The notes below the pieces were generated by a model. That model was not told where the DNA came from and did no database searches. It was given only the letters and a program-made list of their open reading frames with translations. A program made the position numbers and the translations under genes. From NCBI GenBank assembly GCA_025455005.1, contig JALONH010000008.1, forward strand, positions 38,002 to 102,001: a stretch of DNA of 64,000 bases. The letters are read 5' to 3'. The stretch comes from Cytophagaceae bacterium. GTDB lineage: Bacteria > Bacteroidota > Bacteroidia > Cytophagales > Cytophagaceae. Shown here piece after piece: positions 45,772 through 53,894 of the stretch (position 1 is its first letter; every line of letters starts with the position of its first letter).

Positions 45772-48396
45772 ATGTCATTTATAAAAAAAATAAGAAACTT
45801 TACGTACGTTGTTTTACTTATTTTTAATACGTTTAATAGTGCTCGGGGAACGCATATTAAAGCAGGAGAATTTAATGCAAAACGATCACAAACAGATCCC
45901 CTAACGTATGAATTCACATTAAAACTTTATTTACAAGATGGTGGGGCTCCTCAACCTTTTGTAGATATGGTTTTTAGTGACGGAAGAATTCTTAGAGTGG
46001 ATGTGACAAATCAGGTTAGTGTCGGGAATAATACGACTCAAAATACTTATATCACAACCTATACTTTTAATGCTCCCGGATTCTATAGAGTAAGTATTGA
46101 TCACTCGTGGAGAAATGACCGTGTTATAAATATCCCAAATTCAGGGAAAACAGATTTTTATATTGAGTTGGGTTTATTAATTGATCCATTAATTGGTTTA
46201 AATCAAACACCTATTCTTACTATCCCACCGGTAGATATTGGGGGTATTAATAAATTATACAAACACAATCCGGGAGCTTATGATCCTAATGGAGATAGTA
46301 TATCGTATAAATTAGTAACACCTCTTTCCGGAGCCAACCAAATCGTACCGAATTATACCTTACCTAATAACCCATCTTATGGTGGTACTGCAGTAGGGGG
46401 TGGGGCCGCAACATTAACCCTTAACTCACAGACTGGAGACTTAATATGGAATACACCTTCCTCATTTGGATCTACCCCACGGTTTTATAATGTAGCCATT
46501 ATGGTGGAAGAGTGGCGTTTTGGTATTCGAACAAGTTATTTGATTCGAGATATGCAAATTGAAATTGTTCCGACTTTAAACGACCCTCCAATAATTACTC
46601 TTCCTATGGACACATGTATAGTTGCAGAAACTACGTTGAGTGCAACGTTTACTGCAGTTGATCCAAATGGTGATGCCATAGAACTCGAAGCATTCGGTTC
46701 TCCTTTCAATGTTCCGTCTAGTCCTGCTACACAAATCCCTCAAACGAATGCTATTCAATTTCAATGGAATACTAATTGTTCGCATGTTCGTATTCAACCT
46801 TATGATGTAGTAGTTCAAGCGAGCGATATCAATAATGTACCTACTTTAGTAGATTATAAAACGTGGCGTATTTTTGTAAAAGCGCCACCTATTCAGAATG
46901 TGACCGCCTCTTCCGTTGGTAATTCCATACAACTTAATTGGTCCCCGTATTCCTGTACAAATGCTTCTACCATTAAAATATATAGAGCTATTTGCTCCAC
47001 CATACTTCCTCCCATAAGTCCATGTGCTACCGGAGTTCCGCCCGGATACGCTTTGATAGGTGAAGTACCGGTATCAATAAATACTTTTACGGATAACAAT
47101 AATGGTTCAGGTATTCCTGTAGGTGTAACGTATTGTTATGTGCTCGTCGCTCAATTTCCTCTTCCTTCTGGTGGTGAGAGCAAAGCTAGTGTTCCTGCTT
47201 GTGCTGCCTTGCCATTGAGAACACCTGTGCTGGCAGAAGTTTCAGTCCTTCAAACAGCTGCCTTATCCGGTGAAACTTTTCTTCGATGGTATCCACCGTA
47301 CGAGCCTTCTCTTGTAGGTCCGTTTCAATATATTGTAGAAAGAAGTACCGGATATTTGTCTTCAACTTTTACTGCCATATCGCCGGTATTGAGCGATACG
47401 TTTTATTTTGACAGTAACATCAATACTTTAGACACCGATTATACGTATCGTATTCGATTTGTTAACACGAATGAAGTGTCTACTGTGGTGCCTACCACTC
47501 GATTACTTCTTACTTCATTAGCCGGTAATGTTCGATTAAACTGGTCTAATGGTGCTCCATGGGGTATAGATTCTACGCAAATTTTTATTTCTACCAATAA
47601 TAACCCCTTTGTATGGCAAACCACTTTATCGGGTAGCCTTTCCAACTACTTGTTACCAACCGGTTCTGCTTATTGTGATACCATTCGTGCATATGTAAAG
47701 ACATTTGGAAAATATTGTGATCCTATTTTAGCAGATTCCACTTTGCAGACATCGGCTATTCGTTCTATAGTACCGATTGATGATAGGATTCCGCCGGCAC
47801 CCAGATTATCTGTCTTGGGTTGCTCTACTTCCGGTAATATTGACGCGAATCTTCTTTCGTGGACTCGAGTAGCCTATACGAATTGCAATACGATAACCGG
47901 TTATAAAGTGTATTTTAGTTCACAACTCGGACAACCTTACCGACTAATCGCTAGTTTAACCGATACCTTTTTTCTCCATACCGAATCCTTTTCTACAGCG
48001 GGATGTTATAAAGTGGTGGCAATTAACCGAGATGATATCGAAGGAACCTATAGTCAGGAAATTTGTGTAGACGATTGTTTTTATTATGAATTACCCAATT
48101 TGTTAACCTTAAATAATGATGGGAAAAATGATCTTTTTGAACCGTTTCCGGTTCCTTATGGTGTTCAACAAGTTACCTTTTCTGTATACAATCGATGGGG
48201 AGATTTAGTCTATCGATCAGAAAGTCCGTTGGATATTCGATGGGAGGGCAAAACATCCAAAGGTCCCTTATCGGACGGGGTATACTATTTTACGGCGGAA
48301 ATAAGATACAACAGACGATTAGATCCTAAAGACGAGACACGAATAGTAAAGAGTTGGGTACATATTATTCAAAATGGAAACGTTCCAACCAAATAA
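45772..48396 (+). CDS. Large surface protein with fibronectin-like domains and T9SS type B tail
   Basis: The 874 residues begin with a signal peptide ending near NSARG. The mature start THIKAGEFNA parallels the SHIVGGEFEI of the protein at 26421, and the later YDPNGDSISYKLV parallels KDSDGDSLVYYL. Central Cys-containing domains resemble fibronectin type III repeats (PIQNVTASSVGNSIQLNWSPYSC, VLAEVSVLQTAALSGETFLRWYPP). The C-terminal type B domain has NLLTLNNDGKNDLFEPFPVP, FSVYNRWGDLVYRSESPL and LSDGVYYFTAEI. It is predicted to be secreted by the type IX system and attached to the surface. The stop lies inside the next gene. Confidence 0.9.
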   Translation: MSFIKKIRNFTYVVLLIFNTFNSARGTHIKAGEFNAKRSQTDPLTYEFTLKLYLQDGGAPQPFVDMVFSDGRILRVDVTNQVSVGNNTTQNTYITTYTFNAPGFYRVSIDHSWRNDRVINIPNSGKTDFYIELGLLIDPLIGLNQTPILTIPPVDIGGINKLYKHNPGAYDPNGDSISYKLVTPLSGANQIVPNYTLPNNPSYGGTAVGGGAATLTLNSQTGDLIWNTPSSFGSTPRFYNVAIMVEEWRFGIRTSYLIRDMQIEIVPTLNDPPIITLPMDTCIVAETTLSATFTAVDPNGDAIELEAFGSPFNVPSSPATQIPQTNAIQFQWNTNCSHVRIQPYDVVVQASDINNVPTLVDYKTWRIFVKAPPIQNVTASSVGNSIQLNWSPYSCTNASTIKIYRAICSTILPPISPCATGVPPGYALIGEVPVSINTFTDNNNGSGIPVGVTYCYVLVAQFPLPSGGESKASVPACAALPLRTPVLAEVSVLQTAALSGETFLRWYPPYEPSLVGPFQYIVERSTGYLSSTFTAISPVLSDTFYFDSNINTLDTDYTYRIRFVNTNEVSTVVPTTRLLLTSLAGNVRLNWSNGAPWGIDSTQIFISTNNNPFVWQTTLSGSLSNYLLPTGSAYCDTIRAYVKTFGKYCDPILADSTLQTSAIRSIVPIDDRIPPAPRLSVLGCSTSGNIDANLLSWTRVAYTNCNTITGYKVYFSSQLGQPYRLIASLTDTFFLHTESFSTAGCYKVVAINRDDIEGTYSQEICVDDCFYYELPNLLTLNNDGKNDLFEPFPVPYGVQQVTFSVYNRWGDLVYRSESPLDIRWEGKTSKGPLSDGVYYFTAEIRYNRRLDPKDETRIVKSWVHIIQNGNVPTK

Positions 48397-48790
48397 AGAT
48401 CCGCTTATTATCTTTGATGGTGTTTGTCATTTATGTCAATCCAGTGTTCAATGGGTATTAAAAAATGAAAAAAAACCGATAATCTATTTTACGGCCTTTC
48501 AGTCGGCATATCTATTACAAAATAATACCCCTTTTTCGACAAAACAATCCATAGACTCTATTGTTTTTATTGAGGATGGAAAGATATATCGAAAATATAA
48601 AGCGGTTCACAAAATATCTAAATATTTAAAAGGTTATCATGTAATTCTATATTATTTAGGATTTATCGTTCCGACTTTTATTGGAGATTTCTTTTATTCT
48701 AAAGTTGCAGAAAATAGGTATCAATGGTGGGGAAAATCAGCAACGTGTTGGATGCCTAAACCGGAATGGAAGCATCGATTCTTACTTTAG
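48374..48790 (+). CDS. DCC family thiol-disulfide oxidoreductase (DUF393)
   Basis: A 138-residue protein with the family motif DGVCHLCQSSVQWV (CxxC redox pair after the conserved Asp-Gly) and a hydrophobic C-terminal half (HVILYYLGFIVPTFIGDFFYSKVA). The family is a thioredoxin-like fold of unknown substrate. The gene overlaps the 3' end of the surface protein by 23 bp in another frame, so the two are coupled. Confidence 0.9.
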   Translation: METFQPNKDPLIIFDGVCHLCQSSVQWVLKNEKKPIIYFTAFQSAYLLQNNTPFSTKQSIDSIVFIEDGKIYRKYKAVHKISKYLKGYHVILYYLGFIVPTFIGDFFYSKVAENRYQWWGKSATCWMPKPEWKHRFLL

Positions 48791-48817
48791 TTTTAACTCT
48801 TTTAAACATTTAACAAC

Positions 48818-49657
48818 ATGAAAAAACTGTTTATGGTAAGTACTGCAGTCGTACTTTTCAGTACACTCTACTTTTTCAAGTCACTTATGGAACAACCGGC
48901 TATGGCCAATTCCGGTGGTGCACCCACAGGTTATACGGGCGCTCCCGGGGAAGGTAATTGCTCTGGCTGTCATGGAGGTAATAATGTAAATGAATCCTCT
49001 GTCGGTTCTATCAGTGTATCAACAGATATCCCATCGACCGGTTGGCAACCGAATCAATCCTATACTATCACTGTATCGGTGACCGCAAGTGGTAAATCTA
49101 AATTTGGATTTCAATCTCAAGTTGTGAATGCATCCACCAACAATACTCGTATTGGAACAGTAACAGCAGGAACATCTTCTCAAGCAAATGTTTCCGGTTC
49201 CAAGACATATTTAACACACCTAAATAATTCGAATACGGGTACAAATGGTCGTTCCTGGACCTATACGTGGACAGCACCTTCCTCTACTACCAATAATGCT
49301 AGGGTGTATACTTCTGTTGTAGTTGCGGATAATGCTAATTTTAGTAGTGGTGATTATGTATACACTAATGAATTATTATTAACGGCAGCGACACCTACTT
49401 CTATACTTAGAGAATTTGGAAGTGAAGAAGTTTCTGCTTTCTACGATCGCTCTACCCAACAAGTATGGATTGATACCAAAAATACTTCTATAGAATGGCA
49501 ATCGTATCAAATTGTAAATGCAAGTGGGCAGTTGATTCAAAAAGGAAACTTAACCAACCAATCGTTACAATCTGTTAATCTATTACAATCGAATAATGGA
49601 TTAATTATCGTTACCTTGTATGCAAAACAAGGCGTGAAAACGATTAAACTATTTTAA
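48818..49657 (+). CDS. Choice-of-anchor V protein with CxxCH motif and T9SS type A tail
   Basis: The 279 residues start with a signal/anchor helix (MKKLFMVSTAVVLFSTLYFF). The mature N-terminus carries TGYTGAPGEGNCSGCHGGNN, a CxxCH site able to bind one haem c. A Reeler-like beta domain (SVSTDIPSTGWQPNQSYTITVSV) follows. A C-terminal T9SS-like tail (VNASGQLIQKGNLTNQSLQSVNL, LIIVTLYAKQGVKTIKLF) ends the protein. It is the first gene of a tight five-gene row and may be a secreted cytochrome. Confidence 0.82.
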   Translation: MKKLFMVSTAVVLFSTLYFFKSLMEQPAMANSGGAPTGYTGAPGEGNCSGCHGGNNVNESSVGSISVSTDIPSTGWQPNQSYTITVSVTASGKSKFGFQSQVVNASTNNTRIGTVTAGTSSQANVSGSKTYLTHLNNSNTGTNGRSWTYTWTAPSSTTNNARVYTSVVVADNANFSSGDYVYTNELLLTAATPTSILREFGSEEVSAFYDRSTQQVWIDTKNTSIEWQSYQIVNASGQLIQKGNLTNQSLQSVNLLQSNNGLIIVTLYAKQGVKTIKLF

Positions 49658-49658
49658 T

Positions 49659-50030
49659 ATGAAAGGGTTGTTGTATACTACCGGAAGCATTTTATTTATG
49701 GTACTGGTTACACATTGTGTTTCCAATAAAGGTAAAGAAGATGTTCCGGTAATTATTGGTTCGTGTGATACCGTTTCCGTAAGTTATACAGTAGATATAG
49801 TTCCCATTTTAAATGCGAACTGTACTGGTTGCCATTCTACTGCTGGAGCTACCGGCGGTGTTGTTTTAGATACTTATCAAGGTGTAAAAAATCAAGTAGA
49901 CGCCGGTTCGTTAGTCGATGTTTTGACCGGTGCTAATGGCGCAAGTGTGATGCCTCCCAGTGGGTCTTTAAGTCCGGATGCTATTCGGAAAATAACATGT
50001 TGGGTGGAAAACGGAGCATTAAACAATTAA
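49659..50030 (+). CDS. Small c-type cytochrome lipoprotein
   Basis: The 123-residue protein has a lipobox-like VTHC (Cys20) and one haem site, NANCTGCHSTAGATGG. A distal methionine is in ASVMPPSG, and ITCWVENGA closes the fold. It resembles small planctomycete-type cytochrome c domains often found beside DUF5777 and YceI genes. It is probably anchored in the outer or inner membrane facing the periplasm. The gene begins 1 nt after its neighbour. Confidence 0.85.
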   Translation: MKGLLYTTGSILFMVLVTHCVSNKGKEDVPVIIGSCDTVSVSYTVDIVPILNANCTGCHSTAGATGGVVLDTYQGVKNQVDAGSLVDVLTGANGASVMPPSGSLSPDAIRKITCWVENGALNN

Positions 50031-50034
50031 ATTT

Positions 50035-50949
50035 ATGAAGTATATATTTTTATGTTGTCTATCATGGGTAACATTTTCATACGCTTGGTCTCAAGACTTA
50101 ATGTCCATGGTCGAACCAATGGCAGATTCTTCAATTGTTAAAGATAAATCCTATGTTACGACTTTCAAATCCAGTCGTATTGTTAATGTGCATTCGGTTG
50201 AATTGTCCGGAAAGAATACTTTAGAGTTTAGGATATCACATCGATTTGGAGAAGTAAGCACAGGGTCTTATAATTTATGGGGAATAGATGCCGGAGCTAA
50301 TATTCGTTTAGCATTAGAATATTCGCCCAGTAATCGATTTCAAGTAGGAGTAGGACGATCGTCGTATCAAAAACAACTCGATGGGTTTTTAAAGGCTCGA
50401 CTGACCCGACAAACTACAGATGGAAGTATGCCGGTTTCCATTACTGCAGTCCTTTCAGGATTTTATACAGCATTAAAAGATAATGATTTGTCCAATGGGA
50501 ATAAATACGATCCTTCAGTGAATCGATACAGCTATTCTACTGAAATAATAATTGGAAGAAAATTTTCTGATCGTTTATCTTTACAACTATCACCGGTGTG
50601 GGTTCATTGGAATTATGTACCGGGAAGTAACGACCCGAACGATATTTTTATTTTAAGCGGTTCCGGCAGATATAAATTCACGAAACGTATGGGAGTTATA
50701 GCTGAATATGGATATGTGTTTAATCCCATCACCTCTAGTACAATGTACCAACCCTTTAACACAGGCATAGAATTTGAGACAGGTGGACATGTATTCCAAT
50801 TGACCGTCGGTAATTCATTTGGGATTACAACCAACCAAACGTTGTCTTATACAACCTCCCCTTGGTCATCCGGTGGCTGGAGAATAGGATTCAACGTTTC
50901 CAGATCCTTCTATATTGGTAAAAAAAGTGAACACAATAAAATTCATTAA
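50035..50949 (+). CDS. DUF5777 family beta-barrel protein
   Basis: The 304 residues have a signal peptide (MKYIFLCCLSWVTFSYAWSQ). Characteristic DUF5777 segments follow: TFKSSRIVNVHSVELSGKNTLEFRISHRFGEVS, SYNLWGIDAGANIRLALEYSP and RFQVGVGRSSYQKQLDGFLKARL. It is predicted to be an outer-membrane barrel of unknown function. It is sandwiched between a cytochrome and a YceI gene with gaps of 3-4 nt. Confidence 0.88.
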   Translation: MKYIFLCCLSWVTFSYAWSQDLMSMVEPMADSSIVKDKSYVTTFKSSRIVNVHSVELSGKNTLEFRISHRFGEVSTGSYNLWGIDAGANIRLALEYSPSNRFQVGVGRSSYQKQLDGFLKARLTRQTTDGSMPVSITAVLSGFYTALKDNDLSNGNKYDPSVNRYSYSTEIIIGRKFSDRLSLQLSPVWVHWNYVPGSNDPNDIFILSGSGRYKFTKRMGVIAEYGYVFNPITSSTMYQPFNTGIEFETGGHVFQLTVGNSFGITTNQTLSYTTSPWSSGGWRIGFNVSRSFYIGKKSEHNKIH

Positions 50950-50952
50950 CCT

Positions 50953-51504
50953 ATGAAAAAATGCCTTTTCTATCTTTGCTTTGCTTTGGTTCAAACTCAA
51001 GTCTTTGCTCAACTTTACGTCAATAAATCAGACGCTACTGTAATACAATTTTTTTCGAAAACCCCTATGGAGGACATTAGTGCATCAAATAAAAATGCAA
51101 CCTCAGTTTTTGATGCCAAAACGGATTCTATTGTTGTAAAAGTACCTATGAATAAATTCATTTTCCCAAATGGATTGATGCAAGAACATTATAATGAGAA
51201 TTATCTAGAAACGGAAAAATATCCTTATGCCTATTTAAAAGGTAAGTTTACCACCCCAATACCCTTTACAACTCCCGGAACGTATACGAGTTCCATAACC
51301 GGAAATTTCACTTGTCACAATGTTACACAACCTAGAACTTTCCCCTGTACTGTAGTCGTGGATGCGGCCGGAGTAGTGACTGTTACAGGTAAATTTGATG
51401 TAAAACTAGCCGATCATAAAATTGATATTCCTACCATCGTTACCAAGAAAATTGCAGAAGTGATACAAGTGGATGTAAAGGCATCTTATGTGAAAAAACA
51501 GTAG
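50953..51504 (+). CDS. YceI family periplasmic protein
   Basis: The 183 residues have a signal peptide (MKKCLFYLCFALVQTQVFAQ) and the YceI lipocalin-like fold: VIQFFSKTPMEDISASNKN, KVPMNKFIFPNGLMQEHYNENYLETEKYPYAYLKG and GNFTCHNVTQPRTFPCTVVV. YceI proteins bind long isoprenoid or lipid chains in the periplasm. It is the fourth gene of the cytochrome/DUF5777 row. Confidence 0.93.
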   Translation: MKKCLFYLCFALVQTQVFAQLYVNKSDATVIQFFSKTPMEDISASNKNATSVFDAKTDSIVVKVPMNKFIFPNGLMQEHYNENYLETEKYPYAYLKGKFTTPIPFTTPGTYTSSITGNFTCHNVTQPRTFPCTVVVDAAGVVTVTGKFDVKLADHKIDIPTIVTKKIAEVIQVDVKASYVKKQ

Positions 51505-51526
51505 TGTAGAATAGCGAAGAATACTT

Positions 51527-51534
51527 TATTTTTG
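51527..51534 (+). promoter_or_regulatory. DUF481-like gene promoter -7 box, leaderless configuration
   Basis: TATTTTTG, then TTGG, then the ATG at 51539: exactly 4 nt between box and start codon, as at cca and rlmD. Confidence 0.55.
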
Positions 51535-51538
51535 TTGG

Positions 51539-52348
51539 ATGAAACAACGAATAGTATTCTTCGCTTTTTTATTTTTATCTTTTTCTTCAAAAGCACAGAT
51601 ATTAAATATCGAAAAATTTCGATTGGACTATGATACTAGCAAGTATTGGTTAGGAACAATAGGATTTACGTTTGCTAATGCTAAACAAAATAGTTTTCTG
51701 TTTCGATATACCACAACATTGAATTTAGCTTATTTAACTCGTCATCATAGTTTCATGACCTTAAATAATGCTCGATTAGACGTGGTAGATAAAAAGTCCG
51801 TCATAAATGAAGGGTATACCCATTGGCGTATCAATTTTTTTCGTCATAAAAAAATATCACCGGAACCGTTTTGTCAATTTCAATATGCGTTAAGTCGTGG
51901 TTTGGAGTATCGACAAATCTATGGATTTAGTCTTCGGTTTAATTTATTCACTCGTATTGATTCCGCTAAAAAAGAAAGAATCGATGCCGGTATCGCAACC
52001 GGAATAATCCGTGAAACCGAACGTTGGACGGGCGAAGTGTTGCGCTATGAAGATCCGACTGATTCTACTAAAGCATTTGCCGTATTAAATAAATCGTCGT
52101 CTTATGCCTATTTTAAAGTGAAAGTAGGATCTAAATTAACTATGTTTTTAACAACCTATTACCAAGCCCGATGGGATTTATTTTTTCAACAACACCGTTG
52201 GGTGGTCGATTATCAGTTATTATACGCCATTTCAAAAAACGTTAATTTTTCTATAACCTATATAGGGATTTTGGATAATGCACCTGTTATAGCATCCAAC
52301 CGTTATATTCATGACATTACCTCTGGCTTAGTCATTAAAATTCATTAA
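51539..52348 (+). CDS. DUF481-like outer-membrane protein
   Basis: The 269 residues carry a signal peptide (MKQRIVFFAFLFLSFSSKAQ). Amphipathic strands follow in the DUF481 pattern (WLGTIGFTFANAKQNSFLFRYTTTLNLAYL, FCQFQYALSRGLEYRQIYGFSLRFNLF, VDYQLLYAISKNVNFSITYIG). The function is unknown and it is probably an outer-membrane barrel. It closes the envelope cluster but has its own -7 box. Confidence 0.75.
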   Translation: MKQRIVFFAFLFLSFSSKAQILNIEKFRLDYDTSKYWLGTIGFTFANAKQNSFLFRYTTTLNLAYLTRHHSFMTLNNARLDVVDKKSVINEGYTHWRINFFRHKKISPEPFCQFQYALSRGLEYRQIYGFSLRFNLFTRIDSAKKERIDAGIATGIIRETERWTGEVLRYEDPTDSTKAFAVLNKSSSYAYFKVKVGSKLTMFLTTYYQARWDLFFQQHRWVVDYQLLYAISKNVNFSITYIGILDNAPVIASNRYIHDITSGLVIKIH

Positions 52349-52387
52349 TCGGAAGGGCAAAGCTATGTTACATTTAAAAAAGTAAAG

Positions 52388-52395
52388 TATATTTG
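52388..52395 (+). promoter_or_regulatory. fabD promoter -7 box within a larger inverted repeat
   Basis: TATATTTG matches TAnnTTTG, with a leader of about 32 nt to fabD. AGGGCAAA (52354-52361) and TTTGCCCT (52392-52399) form an 8-bp inverted repeat whose arms flank the -33 region and overlap the -7 box. Confidence 0.5.
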
Positions 52396-52431
52396 CCCTC
52401 TTAACTACATAAAAGTTATATCCATACAATT

Positions 52432-53313
52432 ATGAAAGCATACGTATTCCCCGGTCAAGGGTCTCAATTTTCCGGAATGGGCAAAGATTTAGTAGAGCGC
52501 TCTGTTGTGGCCAAACAAATGTTTGAAGAAGCCAATCAAATTTTAGGTTTCGACATAACTAAAATCATGTTTGAAGGAACGGAGGAAGAATTGAAACAAA
52601 CGAAGGTAACACAACCGGCTATTTTTTTACATTCTGTTATTTTAGCTAAAATTACAGAAGGGTTTCAACCCGACATGGTAGCGGGACATTCCTTGGGAGA
52701 GTTTTCTGCTCTAGTTGCCAACGGTACCTTATCCTTCACCGACGGATTACAATTAGTATCTAAACGAGCATTAGCTATGCAAAAAGCATGTGAGGTGCAA
52801 CCGTCCACAATGGCTGCAGTATTAGCATTAGAAGATGCGAAAGTGGAAGAAATATGTGCTACGATTTCGAAAGAAGGGGATGTAGTGGTAGCAGCAAATT
52901 ATAATTGTCCGGGTCAATTAGTAATTTCCGGAACCTTGAAAGGTGTAGAAAAAGCTTGTGAAGCATTAAAAGCAGCGGGGGCTAAACGTGCATTATTACT
53001 TCCGGTTGGCGGAGCATTCCATTCTCCATTAATGGAACCCGCTCGTATAGAATTAGAAGCAGCTATTCAAGCTACTACTTTTCACCAACCAACGTGTGCT
53101 GTATACCAAAACGTAAATGCTCAAGCTGTACAGGATGTCACTGCTATTAAAGCGAATTTGGTTTCTCAATTAACTGCTCCGGTTCGTTGGACTCAATCGG
53201 TACAACAAATGGTTAAAGATGGTGCCACTCATTTTGTTGAATGTGGACCGGGTAAAGTTTTGCAAGGACTTGTTAAAAAAATTGAACCCTCAGCAGAAGT
53301 GAGCGGTGTATAA
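52432..53313 (+). CDS. fabD: Malonyl-CoA:ACP transacylase
   Basis: Loads malonate onto acyl carrier protein for fatty-acid synthesis. The 293 residues start MKAYVFPGQGSQ and carry the nucleophile Ser87 in GHSLGEF, the conserved arginine in SKRALAMQ, and the catalytic histidine in GGAFHSPLM. The end HFVECGPGKVLQGLVKKI is typical. It is followed by a bidirectional terminator shared with the convergent folK. Confidence 0.97.
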   Translation: MKAYVFPGQGSQFSGMGKDLVERSVVAKQMFEEANQILGFDITKIMFEGTEEELKQTKVTQPAIFLHSVILAKITEGFQPDMVAGHSLGEFSALVANGTLSFTDGLQLVSKRALAMQKACEVQPSTMAAVLALEDAKVEEICATISKEGDVVVAANYNCPGQLVISGTLKGVEKACEALKAAGAKRALLLPVGGAFHSPLMEPARIELEAAIQATTFHQPTCAVYQNVNAQAVQDVTAIKANLVSQLTAPVRWTQSVQQMVKDGATHFVECGPGKVLQGLVKKIEPSAEVSGV

Positions 53314-53335
53314 ATAGTATATATTCTAATTTTTT

Positions 53336-53371
53336 AAAAAATATCCTGTTGTAACTAACAGGATATTTTTT
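53336..53371. terminator. Bidirectional terminator between fabD and folK
   Basis: AAAAAATATCCTGTT (53336-53350) and AACAGGATATTTTTT (53357-53371) form a 15-bp stem with a 6-nt loop. It overlaps the last codons of folK. Confidence 0.93.
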
Positions 53372-53837
53372 TTACCTCTAAAGTATCTGAACATTTTTCT
53401 AACAATTGAAGGGAGGTAGTATTCCAAACGGGGTGGATGAATGCAGGAGCTAATTCAACCAGAGGAATTAAAATAAATTTTCTTTTTTCAATAGATGGAT
53501 GCGGAACGGTAAGAGTTGGAGTACAAATAATATCGGTTGAATAATAAATAATATCAATATCGATGGTTCTTCCGGACCATCGCTCCAGGCGGACTCGACC
53601 GAGTTGTGTTTCTATTGATTGACAAAAAACAAGAAGCTCCTTTGCAGAAAGCGAAGTAGAAATTTGTATGATTTGATTATAATATGCCGGCTCATCTGTT
53701 TTACCCCAAGCCTGTGTTTCATAAACGGAGGAAAGTTTTTGCAGGGTTACCGTTTCTTGTAAAGCATGAATAGCTTGTTCTAGAAAGGATAATCGATCAC
53801 CTAAATTACTTCCCAAAGAAAGAAAAACCTGTGGCAT
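53355..53837 (-). CDS. folK: 2-amino-4-hydroxy-6-hydroxymethyldihydropteridine diphosphokinase
   Basis: Transfers pyrophosphate from ATP to the pterin in folate synthesis. The start is the ATG 53837 (MPQVFLSLGSNLGDRLSFL), which matches the family N-terminus. The longer frame to 53912 overlaps the divergent sppA start. The 160 residues include LGSNLGDR, SSVYETQAWG and the metal-binding segment RWSGRTIDIDIIYY, followed by PHPSIEKRKFILIPLVELAP. It is divergent to sppA. Confidence 0.95.
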   Translation of the reverse strand: MPQVFLSLGSNLGDRLSFLEQAIHALQETVTLQKLSSVYETQAWGKTDEPAYYNQIIQISTSLSAKELLVFCQSIETQLGRVRLERWSGRTIDIDIIYYSTDIICTPTLTVPHPSIEKRKFILIPLVELAPAFIHPVWNTTSLQLLEKCSDTLEVKKISC

Positions 53838-53894
53838 AGCATAAATATAATTAGGACAATTTTGTATATTCAAGTGAAAAAAACAAATCCTACT

